A DNA stretch of 64,000 nt, taken from positions 186,001-250,000 of the forward strand of contig NZ_NPJA01000019.1 in assembly GCF_002251295.1 (NCBI RefSeq). The letters run 5' to 3'. The position numbers and the translations under genes were made by a program. Positions 8,343-16,958 of the stretch are shown here, in pieces. Each line of letters begins with the position of its first letter. Positions within the stretch are counted from its first letter, which is position 1. The DNA is from Prevotella sp. P5-50 (lineage in GTDB: Bacteria > Bacteroidota > Bacteroidia > Bacteroidales > Bacteroidaceae). The notes under the pieces were generated by a model. The model worked only from the letters and a program-made list of their open reading frames with translations. It was not told the origin of the DNA and did no database searches.

Positions 8343-8872
8343 ATTGCACTCCTTTCTGGACTATAACCCTCGAAGATATTCTTGGTATCGTCGTGACTGT
8401 AGAGTATGCCAGCCACCCTTCCGATGATGTTGCGCTCGCTGATGAATCCCAAATGGCGTGAATCTACGGGGTTGTCATCGGCAATAGCTTCGAGCCAATA
8501 GTAGTCGAAGGCGCTGCATGTGATGCGTCCGGGGACTATCAGCGGTCCGTTGGTGGTGTGGATGGTATCGCCAGGAATGGCGGTACAGCGTGCCACACAG
8601 ATGCCTTTGACAGAGTCGCCTGGCATGTCGAATGCCACGATATCGCCGCGTCTGACGCCTTCGCGCAGCAGTCGGCTGTAGGGCAACAGTCGTCCGCCAT
8701 CTATGCGCAAGCCATAACTCCATCGGCTGACGATGAGTCTGTCGCCGTTGATGAATACCGGTGCGAGTGCTCGTCCGTCCACGGTATATAGCGTGAAGGC
8801 TAAAGCGCGAAATGCCAGCATCAGCAGGAATGCCGATGCAAGAGCTATCACGAACTTCAGCCAATTAGCCAT
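8336..8872 (-). CDS. S26 signal-peptidase-like protein lacking catalytic Ser and Lys
   Basis: 178-residue paralogue of signal peptidase I with one N-terminal membrane segment (about residues 7-28). It aligns with the adjacent LepB across VDGRALAPVFINGDRLIVS, box GDIVAFDMPGD, ARCTAIPGDTI and DSRHLGF. The catalytic Ser (S99 of LepB) is Ala35 here, and the general-base Lys (K251 of LepB) is Ala94, so hydrolysis by the usual Ser-Lys dyad is not possible. The protein is otherwise intact, which argues against random decay. It may be an accessory or regulatory partner of LepB (inference). It lies 6 nt after lepB and overlaps wbqC by 7 nt. Confidence 0.88.
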   Translation of the reverse strand: MANWLKFVIALASAFLLMLAFRALAFTLYTVDGRALAPVFINGDRLIVSRWSYGLRIDGGRLLPYSRLLREGVRRGDIVAFDMPGDSVKGICVARCTAIPGDTIHTTNGPLIVPGRITCSAFDYYWLEAIADDNPVDSRHLGFISERNIIGRVAGILYSHDDTKNIFEGYSPERSAIW

Positions 8873-8878
8873 TATATA

Positions 8879-10315
8879 CTATTTAATGTTATCAACAAAG
8901 CGGAACAATCTGCTCCAGCGTATGCCGCCGAAACCGTTTCTATCGGGATCGCTGCTCCACCAGATGAAGATGGGCTTGCCCACGATATGGTCTTCGGGCA
9001 CAAATCCCCAGTATCTTGAGTCGAGCGAGTTATGGCGGTTGTCGCCCATCATCCAGTAGTAGTCGAGCTTGAAGGTATAGCTTGTTGCCACCTTACCGTT
9101 GATGATGATTTTCCCGTCAGCCACTTCGAGGGTATTTCCTTCGTAGGTACGTATGCAACGCTCGTAGATGGGCAGGTTGTCGAGTGTCAGTTGGATGGAT
9201 TGTCCCTTAGCGGGTATCCATACCGGACCATAGTTGTCGCGAGTCCAGTGGGTATTGCCGTTGAGTGGGTAGATGTCGAGTGTGCTGTTGTCATCAGATA
9301 TTTTGATGCTCTCCACCAGATCTTTTCTCTTGGCAAGTGTGCTGACGGCGCGTTTTGTCAAAGGCATATATCCTGCCGTATTGAGCGACATGAGGTCTTC
9401 CATGGTAATACCTAAGTCTTCCATGAGTTCTTCGGGCAGGTTTTGCTTGAGCTTCAGATTGTAGGCATACTGCACATTGTCGGGCTCTTTGTTGGCTTTG
9501 CCGTCGAGATAGACAATGCGGTTTTTGATTTGCAGGGTCTGTCCGGGCAGTCCTACGCAGCGCTTCACATAGTTTTCGCGGCGGTCGGCTGGTCGGGTAA
9601 TGATTTCTCCGTATTCAGCCTGATTGCGCTCCACTTCCTGTCTGCCTGCCTGATAGATGAAGTCGAAATACATGCGGCGCTGCATGGCAGAGAGGGAGTC
9701 GGGATTTGGACGCTGCGGATATATCTGGTATCCCAACTGATAACAGAGTTGATAGAAATCTTGGGCTTGATACTGTGGTGCGGCACACAGGGTGTCGCCG
9801 GCAGGATAGTTGAACACCACGATATCGTTGAGTTTCACTTTTCCAAAACCTTTGGCTCGACGGTAGTCCCAGTGTGGCCATTCGATATAGCTCTTACACT
9901 CGAAGATGGGCAGTGTATGCTGTGTGAGTGGAAGTGTGAGTGGTGTTTCTGGAATGCGTGGTCCGTAGCTCATCTTCGAAACGAAGAGGTAGTCGCCCGT
10001 CAGCAGTGATTTCTCAAGTGAACTTGATGGAATGACATAGTTCTGAAAGAAGAACAGGTTGATGAAATATACTGCCACGAGTGCAAACACCAGTGCATCG
10101 ATCCACGACATGATGAACTTGACGGGGCCTTCAGCGTCTTTCCACCACTGCCAACGTATCTTCTTGGTGATATAGATATCGTAGATGAATGGTACGACGA
10201 TGAGTCCGAGCCATGATTTCAACCATACGAGAAACAAGAGATAGAGGATGATGACAATGGCAAACTTAGTCCATTGCACCTTCATATTGAGTTTTTCCTT
10301 TTCTTTCTTCTCCAT
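8879..10315 (-). CDS. lepB: Signal peptidase I (catalytic)
   Basis: Removes signal peptides from exported proteins at the periplasmic face of the inner membrane. 478 residues, longer than the roughly 320 of E. coli LepB. Two membrane segments (about 17-45 and 70-90) precede the catalytic Ser99 in IPSSSLEKSL; the general base is Lys251 in ENYVKRCVGLPG, and the C-terminal box is GDNRHNSLDSRYWGFVPEDH. About 75 residues separate the VVFNYPAGD box (residues 166-174) from the Lys box, an insertion rich in Tyr and Gln that is common in Bacteroidota enzymes. It follows dapB by 3 nt in the same operon. Confidence 0.95.
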   Translation of the reverse strand: MEKKEKEKLNMKVQWTKFAIVIILYLLFLVWLKSWLGLIVVPFIYDIYITKKIRWQWWKDAEGPVKFIMSWIDALVFALVAVYFINLFFFQNYVIPSSSLEKSLLTGDYLFVSKMSYGPRIPETPLTLPLTQHTLPIFECKSYIEWPHWDYRRAKGFGKVKLNDIVVFNYPAGDTLCAAPQYQAQDFYQLCYQLGYQIYPQRPNPDSLSAMQRRMYFDFIYQAGRQEVERNQAEYGEIITRPADRRENYVKRCVGLPGQTLQIKNRIVYLDGKANKEPDNVQYAYNLKLKQNLPEELMEDLGITMEDLMSLNTAGYMPLTKRAVSTLAKRKDLVESIKISDDNSTLDIYPLNGNTHWTRDNYGPVWIPAKGQSIQLTLDNLPIYERCIRTYEGNTLEVADGKIIINGKVATSYTFKLDYYWMMGDNRHNSLDSRYWGFVPEDHIVGKPIFIWWSSDPDRNGFGGIRWSRLFRFVDNIK

Positions 10316-10318
10316 GAT

Positions 10319-11035
10319 TTAGAATTTAAACATGTCTGATATGGTGAGCAGTCCCTGATGGTCTTTGGTGTATTCGGCAGCAAGCACGGCACCAAGTGCG
10401 AAGCCTTTGCGGCTATGGGCATCGTGGGTGATGGTGATAATGTCGGCATCCGAGTCGTAGCGCACGGTGTGTATGCCTGCCACCTCGCCGCGACGGATAT
10501 GATCCACACGCAGCATTTTGGGGTCGGTGGTCTCTTCTGCCCATGCTTCCTTGCGGTCGATACGCTCCACGATCTCGTCGGCAAGTGTGATGGCTGTACC
10601 GCTGGGATGGTCGAGCTTATGCACGTGGTGGGTTTCTTCCATCTCCACATCATACTGTGGGAACTGGTTCATGATCTTTGCGAGATAGCGGTTGACAGCC
10701 GAGAAGATGGCTACACCGATGGAGAAATTGGATGCCCAGAAGAGTGTCTGACCTTCTTCGCAGCACATGCGACGCACATCATCGCCATGGTCTTTCATCC
10801 ATCCGGTCGAACCGCTTACCACTTTAACACCGTGACTAAATGCTTTGAGATAGTTGCCATAGGCTGCCTGTGGTGCGGTGAACTCAATGGCGACATCTGC
10901 CGACTGGAATTGGGGTGAATCAAAATCTTGCTGATTGTCAATATCGATAATGCTCACAATCTCGTGGCCACGCTCGCGGGCTATCTGTTCTATCATCTTG
11001 CCCATCTTGCCGTAGCCTATCAATGCTATTTTCAT
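10319..11035 (-). CDS. dapB: 4-hydroxy-tetrahydrodipicolinate reductase
   Basis: Reduces hydroxy-tetrahydrodipicolinate with NAD(P)H in the lysine/diaminopimelate pathway, so it feeds peptidoglycan synthesis. 238 residues, normal for the Bacteroidota form. The nucleotide-binding loop is GYGKMG (residues 7-12); GSTGW (75-79) and ASNFSIGV (101-108) surround the active site; the signature ETHHVHKLDHPSGTA (134-148) contains the catalytic His and Lys. It is the first gene of the operon with lepB, the S26 paralogue, wbqC and DUF3332, driven by a TACCTTTG element about 60 nt upstream. Confidence 0.97.
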   Translation of the reverse strand: MKIALIGYGKMGKMIEQIARERGHEIVSIIDIDNQQDFDSPQFQSADVAIEFTAPQAAYGNYLKAFSHGVKVVSGSTGWMKDHGDDVRRMCCEEGQTLFWASNFSIGVAIFSAVNRYLAKIMNQFPQYDVEMEETHHVHKLDHPSGTAITLADEIVERIDRKEAWAEETTDPKMLRVDHIRRGEVAGIHTVRYDSDADIITITHDAHSRKGFALGAVLAAEYTKDHQGLLTISDMFKF

Positions 11036-11095
11036 CTTTCGTTTCTTGTTTTATATTGTACTATTGTTTGCTGTATTCTTTATTAGTATGCTATG

Positions 11096-11103
11096 CAAAG
11101 GTA
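11096..11103 (-). promoter_or_regulatory. -7 promoter element (TACCTTTG) of the dapB operon
   Basis: TACCTTTG on the minus strand, followed by C as in many Bacteroidota promoters; gives a leader of about 55 nt before dapB. Confidence 0.65.
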
Positions 11104-11182
11104 AACAATTTATGCCACAATACGTTGGTTTGCAACAGAAAATAACATTTCAAGGGGCATTTAGCTACCATTTGACATCTTT

Positions 11183-11974
11183 TCAGACTCCTGCAACAGC
11201 TTTCAACATATCGTCGTGGACAAGTCTGTTAGTGGCTACAACATCGTTGCCCTCAGTGAAATCGGTGCTACCGGCATAGTTGCTGACTCGTCCACCTGCC
11301 TCATTGACGATGATGGCACCTGCCATATAGTCCCACTGACCGATATACTTCTCCATATAGCCATCGAGGCATCCCTGTGCCACCAGACATAGTGCTATGG
11401 CGGCAGATCCTATCATGCGGATGCTTGCCACCCGGCCATAGAAGGTGTCGATGAGATGTTTCGCAACGGGATTGTAGGCTTCGTTGTTGTAGGGCAATTG
11501 CAGACAGAGCAGCGCATCATCGAGCTGACGGTCACTGACATGTATGCGGTTGCCGTTCATCCATGCTCCCCCGCCCTTCCAGGCATAGTAGCAAGAGGCT
11601 GTGGACACATCGCACACCACGCCAAGGAGTATCTCTTTTCCGCTTATCAGTGCGATACTCACGGCATAAGGAGGATAGGCGTGTATGAAATTGGTTGTTC
11701 CGTCCAGTGGGTCAACCACCCAACAGTAGTCTTCTCCTTGATAGGTTGCCGATTTCTCTTCAGTGATGAAACCTGCGTCGGGCAATAGTTGTCGCAGTTG
11801 GGCAACGATTTTTTCTTCCGACTGCTTATCCACATACGACACATAATCGTGTGCTTGTTTGTGTTCCACGCAGTTTTGATTGAAGTTGCGACGTTCGTTG
11901 CGAATGTATTCTGCCACTCTTCTTGCCACGGCACAAACATCTATGGTAAGCAACTCTAAATTTATCATACTCAT
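11183..11974 (-). CDS. Inositol monophosphatase family protein
   Basis: 263-residue Mg-dependent phosphatase of the inositol monophosphatase/SuhB family, cytoplasmic. Metal ligands are visible in TEEK (E72, E73), the signature VVDPLDGTTNF (D88, D91) and the C-terminal WDYMAGAIIVNEAGG (Asp about residue 217). The substrate cannot be read from sequence: inositol-1-phosphate, another sugar phosphate, or PAP (CysQ-like) are all possible, although the length and motifs fit SuhB best. A second in-frame ATG two codons in (MINLEL) is an equally good start. It appears monocistronic, with a TACCTTTG element 22 nt upstream. Confidence 0.92.
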   Translation of the reverse strand: MSMINLELLTIDVCAVARRVAEYIRNERRNFNQNCVEHKQAHDYVSYVDKQSEEKIVAQLRQLLPDAGFITEEKSATYQGEDYCWVVDPLDGTTNFIHAYPPYAVSIALISGKEILLGVVCDVSTASCYYAWKGGGAWMNGNRIHVSDRQLDDALLCLQLPYNNEAYNPVAKHLIDTFYGRVASIRMIGSAAIALCLVAQGCLDGYMEKYIGQWDYMAGAIIVNEAGGRVSNYAGSTDFTEGNDVVATNRLVHDDMLKAVAGV

Positions 11975-11996
11975 AATGGTTGTTATTTCCTTGTCG

Positions 11997-12013
11997 CAAA
12001 GGTACGATTAAGT
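11997..12013 (-). promoter_or_regulatory. Promoter with 17-bp core shared with dtd
   Basis: Reads ACTTAATCGTACCTTTG on the minus strand; the last 8 nt are the -7 element. The identical 17 bp recurs upstream of dtd at 31146-31162. Confidence 0.65.
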
Positions 12014-12171
12014 AAGCAAAACACAAAGGAAAAAACTGTTTTTCTTGTGTTTCACCCATCACAAGCAACATTGTTGCAACAAAAAAGCCATAGCCATACA
12101 ACTAAAAACCGTATGACTTGGCACAGTCAAATATCTTGTCATGATGGTGTGTGCCTATTGTGTTGGTTTGC

Positions 12172-12249
12172 AAATTAAATTGATTTACTCAGCAAATCAA
12201 TTGAGTTTACTCAGCAAATCAATTGAATTTACTCAGCAAATCAATTGAA
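12172..12249. repeat. Tandem array, three 22-bp units plus a partial unit
   Basis: Units at 12184, 12206 and 12228 (core ACTCAGCAAATCAATTGA), identical except for the last base, preceded by a partial copy (12172-12183). It fills the centre of the 331-bp gap upstream of the phosphatase gene and downstream of the sensor kinase. I see nothing else in that gap. Confidence 0.9.
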
Positions 12250-12305
12250 TTTGCAGAGAGAAATACCTTTCAAGCAACTGCCAACAAGCCTCAACAGACT
12301 ATCTA

Positions 12306-13706
12306 TCAACAATGTATATCAAACACAAAGCGTACTCCTGAATCCTCGTTGCGACAGGCTGTAATGGTGCCGCCATGCATGATAACAGCATTCTTTACAA
12401 TGGCAAGACCCAGCCCGGTACCTCCCATCTTGCGGCTACGACCTTTATCCACACGATAGAAACGCTCGAAAATGCGCATGAGATGCTCCTGCGGAATACC
12501 TACGCCATTGTCGGAGAAACAGAAATGCCAATAGTCGCCGGTCTGACGGGCGGTCAGCGTGATGGTGGTGCCATCGCCGGCATAGGCAATGGCATTGTCG
12601 GTGAGATTGCGGAAGATGCTGTAGAGCAGCGAAGCATTGCCTCGCACGATGAGTGGCGATGGCAGTTGATTGACAAATGTCATGCGGCGCCCGGACAACT
12701 GGAGGGCTGTTTCCTGCTGAATGTGACTGACGGTTTCGTAGATGTCAACGGGTTCGAACTCGTAGGCGATGGTTCCGGAATCGAGTCGGTGAAGCGTTGA
12801 GATGTCTTGAAGAATGGCTGTCAGACGCTGCGTCTGTGCAAAACTGCGCTCCAAGAACAGTTGGCGATTCTCCTCGGTCATCTTGGTATCGGTCAGAATG
12901 GTCTCGATATAGCCTTGAATACTTGCCACTGGGGTTTTCAATTCGTGGGCTGCATTCTGTATGAGTTCGTGTTTCAGCCGGTTTTGCTCCTCTTTGGTGT
13001 ATTGCAAACGACGGTAGATTTTGATGATGCGCTCGGCTATCTCACCCAGTTCGTCGCCGGGAAACTCTGCCAAGTCCTCTACGTCAAGACTCTCATTGGC
13101 GGCTGCTCGCTGGGCAAAGATGCGCAGTTGGTTGATGTTGCGATCGAGACGCTTGCCGAAACGGAACAGCAGAAACGACAGCAATGCCACAATGACAAGG
13201 GCCACCCAGATGTAGCGTTGCTCGGCCTGGAGTGCTTCGGTCAGGGTGTGGTCGTAGGGCAATGCCGAACGCACAATATAGTGTTGCTTGGGAAAATAAG
13301 ATGCTGAATAGAAGTATTCCTTGCCCGTACTGGCACTGCGGCGGTCTATGTCGGAACCGTTGCCCTGTGTCAATGCCTCTTGCACCTCTTTGCGCTGCAG
13401 GTGGTTGCCCATGTCGCTATAGTCTTTGCGCGTGTTGTCATAGAGCACATAACCTTGCTCGCTAATCAGCGTGAGTCGCAAACCAGGCATGTGGTGGCGG
13501 CGCTCAAAACTGGCAATAGCGGGTTCGGAGTGATCGCCTGCAGCTGTTAGCGACTGACAGAGTTGCTCGTTGTAGTCTTGCAACTGTGTGTTGAGGCGCT
13601 CTATCTTAAATTCTTTCTCACGGTGATGCTGGAAAAGGATGAACACCACAGCAAAAATGCAGAATACAGATATGATCTGCAAGGAAAACTTATTGCCTAT
13701 CGACAT
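12306..13706 (-). CDS. PhoR-like sensor histidine kinase
   Basis: 466-residue membrane kinase. Two membrane segments (about 10-27 and 165-185) flank a periplasmic sensor region; a HAMP-like linker follows, then the HisKA box NAAHELKTPVASIQGYIE with the phosphorylated His, and an ATPase domain with the N box RNLTDNAIAYA and glycine boxes DNGVGIP and GGTGLGLAIV. It follows a PhoB-like regulator and the Pit phosphate transporter, so phosphate sensing is likely (inference from context). The start at MSIGNKF places the first membrane segment at the N-terminus; an in-frame start 41 codons earlier would add Pro/His-rich sequence with no similarity and includes part of an inverted repeat. Confidence 0.9.
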   Translation of the reverse strand: MSIGNKFSLQIISVFCIFAVVFILFQHHREKEFKIERLNTQLQDYNEQLCQSLTAAGDHSEPAIASFERRHHMPGLRLTLISEQGYVLYDNTRKDYSDMGNHLQRKEVQEALTQGNGSDIDRRSASTGKEYFYSASYFPKQHYIVRSALPYDHTLTEALQAEQRYIWVALVIVALLSFLLFRFGKRLDRNINQLRIFAQRAAANESLDVEDLAEFPGDELGEIAERIIKIYRRLQYTKEEQNRLKHELIQNAAHELKTPVASIQGYIETILTDTKMTEENRQLFLERSFAQTQRLTAILQDISTLHRLDSGTIAYEFEPVDIYETVSHIQQETALQLSGRRMTFVNQLPSPLIVRGNASLLYSIFRNLTDNAIAYAGDGTTITLTARQTGDYWHFCFSDNGVGIPQEHLMRIFERFYRVDKGRSRKMGGTGLGLAIVKNAVIMHGGTITACRNEDSGVRFVFDIHC

Positions 13707-13802
13707 GATGATAAAGGGTTTTCGTTGTTTTTCGGCACTAATACCGAAGAAGAGGTGATGATGGAATTGATATGTTCTGTGCGTTGGTATCTGATGACCG
13801 AA

Positions 13803-13831
13803 CGGTGTCAAACAGTCATTGTCTGACACCG
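13803..13831. repeat. Inverted repeat between the response regulator and kinase genes
   Basis: 8-bp arms CGGTGTCA / TGACACCG with a 13-nt centre, 17 nt after the regulator stop codon. There is no T-run, so it is more likely an mRNA stability or attenuation hairpin than a full terminator. Weakly supported. Confidence 0.35.
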
Positions 13832-13847
13832 AACGGATACTTTCAGA

Positions 13848-14543
13848 TTAGGGATTGAAGTAATAGCCGTAGCCCAAACGCGTGCTGATGCACGGGGCAT
13901 AGCGACCTATCTTCTTGCGCATTCGGGTGATGTTGACATCGACGGTGCGGTCGAGCACCATCACATCGCTGGGCCAAACATGGTCGATGAGTTCCTGACG
14001 AGAGAACACACGACCCTTATGCTCCAACAACAGGCGCAACAACTCAAATTCGGTCTTGGTAAATGCCACTTCCTCGCCATCTACCGAAACGGTCTTGGTG
14101 TTGAGATTGAGCACCAGGTGATCGTAACGCAGCGTTTCAGGCGATACCTGCGTGCTGTGTGTGCTACGGTTGAGCACTGCCTTTACACGTGCCAACACCT
14201 CCATAATGCGGAAGGGTTTGGCTATGTAATCGTCGGCACCAAGGCCAAAGCCGTGGAGCATGTCCTGCTCGGTATCCTTGGCCGTAAGGAAGATGATGGG
14301 GATATGAGCTGTCTTTTCCTCGGTTTTGAGGCGGCGTGCCAAGTCAAATCCCGACATGCCTCCCATCATCACATCGAGCAACATGAGGTCGAAAGCTGCC
14401 AACGGCAACTCCAATGCCTCTTCGGCTGAATTGGCCTCGGTCACCTCATAACCGTCGTTACGGAGGTTATAAGCAAGTATCTCGCATAGGTTTTGTTCGT
14501 CATCTATTACGAGTATCTTATAGGTCTTATTATCTTCTTTCAT
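13848..14543 (-). CDS. PhoB-like response regulator (OmpR family)
   Basis: 231-residue DNA-binding regulator. The receiver domain (residues 1-122) has VIDDE, phosphoacceptor Asp57 in LMLLDVMM, and Lys in IIFLTAKD. The C-terminal winged helix (about 135-231) contains FTKTEFELLRLLLEHKGRVFS and RTVDVNITRMRKKIG, typical of OmpR/PhoB. It is 46 nt downstream of the Pit gene and upstream of its kinase. Pho-box-like repeats in the Pit/porin promoter region fit a PhoB role. A TATATTTG element lies only 5 nt from the ATG, so an additional leaderless transcript may start here. Confidence 0.92.
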   Translation of the reverse strand: MKEDNKTYKILVIDDEQNLCEILAYNLRNDGYEVTEANSAEEALELPLAAFDLMLLDVMMGGMSGFDLARRLKTEEKTAHIPIIFLTAKDTEQDMLHGFGLGADDYIAKPFRIMEVLARVKAVLNRSTHSTQVSPETLRYDHLVLNLNTKTVSVDGEEVAFTKTEFELLRLLLEHKGRVFSRQELIDHVWPSDVMVLDRTVDVNITRMRKKIGRYAPCISTRLGYGYYFNP

Positions 14544-14548
14544 CGTTG

Positions 14549-14556
14549 CAAATATA
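14549..14556 (-). promoter_or_regulatory. -7 promoter element (TATATTTG) of the response regulator gene
   Basis: Fits TAnnTTTG; only 5 nt separate it from the start codon, which implies a leaderless or near-leaderless mRNA. Confidence 0.5.
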
Positions 14557-14589
14557 GTGATTTTTTGCGTATGTTGCTACGTTTCATGA

Positions 14590-16860
14590 TTAAAAATCAA
14601 CCAAAACCTCTTCTTCATCGGGTTTTAGCAGTTTTTTGCCTGCACGCAACTGGTGACGCATGATGCTCAGAAGCTCCTGACTCTCCTGGAGGATGTTCAA
14701 ATAGATGAGCGATACTTTGTATTCGGCACTGTTGGTAGAGCGCTGCATGCGGTCGATATGGCGCTTACGATAGACTGACAGCGTGTTTTTGCAACTGTCG
14801 GCTTCGAGCATCGTCTCGCGGTAACGGTCGAAACGGCGGGTGTCGAGCATCTGGGCGGTGGTCTTCATCAAGTCGTTGATGCGCTGGCGCATGGGTTCAA
14901 ACTCGTCGCGGTAGCTCTGTGGCAGCGGAGTGAAATTGTTGTCAACATGTTCCTTGGCGGGATCGAGCATACGTTTCAGACAGTAGATATACTGCTGGTT
15001 GCTGTTGAATCCAAGGTGAAACCAGGTATTGCGCTCAAGAGAAATCTGGGATGGAGAACGGCGCAAGGCTAAAAATTCACGGCGGCGTATCTTGGTCAAC
15101 TCATCCAATTTATCGTTTAGCGCGCGATGTACGCGACGAAGACCACGAAGATTCTGGTCGGAGAAACTCTCCACAATATCGTTATACTGGTCGAGGGCAA
15201 ACTCGCAGGTGCCGCTCTGTGTGCGACTCACATGTTTGCAAAGCACATCCCAAACGATCTCTGGATCGCGACTGCGCATCATCAACTTGAACGAAGCATC
15301 TTCGGGACTCGCCTTCTTGGCCTTGCGGGCATACTGGATATTGCTGCGAATAAGCAGGAAAACGGCGAGTGCCATGAAGGCAAACATGGCGATGAAACCT
15401 CCAAAATAGATGGTCAGGCAGACTAAAGCACAGGTGGCGAAGGCTACACCGGCGGTGACAAACCATCCACCAATCACACTCAGCACACCGGTCACACGGA
15501 ACACAGCACTCTCGCGACTCCAAGCGCGGTCGGCAAGACTGGTACCCATGGCTACCATGAAAGTGACATAGGTAGTAGAGAGGGGCAACTTGAAGTTGGT
15601 TCCGATAACAATCAGTACTGAAGCCAATACCAAGTTGACGGCAGCACGAACCATATCGAAGGCGGCACCGTCTTTCAAAACGACTTCTTCCTTGTTGAAA
15701 CGGCTGTCAATGCGCTGCATCATGCCCTTGGGCAAATAGCGCACAAGAAACTGACCGCACTCCTGTGTGACGCGAACGATACTGCGAGCGGCGCGAGAAG
15801 TACCAAACATTTCGTCGCTCTCGTCCTGACGACTCAAATCGACAGAGGTCTTTACTACATTCTGTGCCTTCTTAGAAGTGGCCATGGCAAAAATCATAAC
15901 ACCACCGGCTATCATCAGATAAAGGAACGGAGACTTGGCGGATTCCATCAAGGAACCCATCATAAACGTATCAACATTGCCAGCACCGTGGCTTACCCAA
16001 TCTTGATAGGATGACAAACCGGCAAGAGGAACACCAATAAAGTTGACGAGGTCGTTGCCGGCAAATGCCATGGCGAGGGCGAAAGTGCCCATCAACACAA
16101 CCAAGCGGAACACGCTGACACGCATCAGCAACAACAGATAGGATAATAAAGTGGCGGCAGCAAAGACAGCGCCCAGCAACATCGTGGTATTGGCATCTAT
16201 CCACACTTTGGCTTCAGTTGCAAACACAGGCGACTTTGACAAGCCCTTGATAAACACAAAGTAGGCAAGAATGGCAAACGAGATACCTCCAAATACCGAC
16301 TCGGCTACCTTGTGATTCTTGGTGCGGAACGTGAAGATGATACGCGATAGCCATTGTACCAATACACCACAAACAAAGGCTATGGCTACACTGACAAAGA
16401 TGGCAACAATGACCGATAGGGCTTTGTCGCTATTGAGAAGGTCGGAAAGTGCCAAAGTGGGATCGCCTGCCATCTTCACAAGTGCCAGAATGAAGGTACC
16501 ACCTAACAGATCAAATACCAAAGATACGGTGGTTGAGGTGGGAAGGCCTAAGGTGTTGAACACGTCGAGAATGATGACATCGGTCACCATCACGGCAAGA
16601 AACACCACCATCACCTCATGAAACGAATAGTTGACAGGGTGCATGATGCCATGACGGGCAACATCCATCATGCCTGCCGACATCATAGCGCCTACAGCAA
16701 CACCAACGGATGCTACTATCAATACGGTACGAAAGCGAGCTGCCTTGGCGCCAATGGCAGACTGCAGAAAGTTTACGGCGTCGTTGCTGACTCCGACGAA
16801 AAGGTCGAATACTGCCAGTATCAGCAGGAATGCGACAATTACGATGTAGATTGTTTCCAT
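14590..16860 (-). CDS. PiT-family inorganic phosphate transporter with long C-terminal domain
   Basis: 756-residue inner-membrane phosphate permease. The two PiT signatures are GVSNDAVNFLQS (about residues 23-34) and FAGNDLVNFIGVPLAG (about 266-281). Roughly 10-12 membrane segments extend to about residue 510. A soluble C-terminal region of about 230 residues follows, largely helical and charged; it may be a PhoU-like regulatory domain, as in other large Bacteroidota Pit proteins (inference). It is the first gene of a Pit-regulator-kinase group and diverges from a phosphate porin across two Pho-box arrays. Thus outer-membrane entry, inner-membrane uptake and control are encoded together. Confidence 0.93.
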   Translation of the reverse strand: METIYIVIVAFLLILAVFDLFVGVSNDAVNFLQSAIGAKAARFRTVLIVASVGVAVGAMMSAGMMDVARHGIMHPVNYSFHEVMVVFLAVMVTDVIILDVFNTLGLPTSTTVSLVFDLLGGTFILALVKMAGDPTLALSDLLNSDKALSVIVAIFVSVAIAFVCGVLVQWLSRIIFTFRTKNHKVAESVFGGISFAILAYFVFIKGLSKSPVFATEAKVWIDANTTMLLGAVFAAATLLSYLLLLMRVSVFRLVVLMGTFALAMAFAGNDLVNFIGVPLAGLSSYQDWVSHGAGNVDTFMMGSLMESAKSPFLYLMIAGGVMIFAMATSKKAQNVVKTSVDLSRQDESDEMFGTSRAARSIVRVTQECGQFLVRYLPKGMMQRIDSRFNKEEVVLKDGAAFDMVRAAVNLVLASVLIVIGTNFKLPLSTTYVTFMVAMGTSLADRAWSRESAVFRVTGVLSVIGGWFVTAGVAFATCALVCLTIYFGGFIAMFAFMALAVFLLIRSNIQYARKAKKASPEDASFKLMMRSRDPEIVWDVLCKHVSRTQSGTCEFALDQYNDIVESFSDQNLRGLRRVHRALNDKLDELTKIRRREFLALRRSPSQISLERNTWFHLGFNSNQQYIYCLKRMLDPAKEHVDNNFTPLPQSYRDEFEPMRQRINDLMKTTAQMLDTRRFDRYRETMLEADSCKNTLSVYRKRHIDRMQRSTNSAEYKVSLIYLNILQESQELLSIMRHQLRAGKKLLKPDEEEVLVDF

Positions 16861-16893
16861 CTTTTATTTGATATATTTTGTTGATTTCTGCCG

Positions 16894-16901
16894 CAAAATT
16901 A
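16894..16901 (-). promoter_or_regulatory. -7 promoter element (TAATTTTG) of the Pit gene
   Basis: TAATTTTG on the minus strand, exactly 10 bp downstream of the last Pho-box half-site of the minus-strand array and 33 nt from the ATG. Confidence 0.7.
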
Positions 16902-16911
16902 CGTCACATAG

Positions 16912-16951
16912 ATTACAGCCGTGTGACAACCTTGTTACATTTCTGTTACAG
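16912..16951 (-). promoter_or_regulatory. Pho-box array toward the Pit gene
   Basis: On the minus strand four 7-mers repeat with exact 11-bp spacing: CTGTAAC, ATGTAAC, TTGTCAC, CTGTAAT. These fit the known PhoB half-site CTGT(A/C)A(C/T) with 4-bp spacers. Binding is inference. Confidence 0.75.
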
Positions 16952-16958
16952 CGCTCGA

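Noticed and set aside
13707-13829. Longer N-terminus of the sensor kinase
   Set aside because: The extension is Pro/His-rich, would put 41 residues before the first membrane segment, and includes part of an inverted repeat; treated as non-coding.
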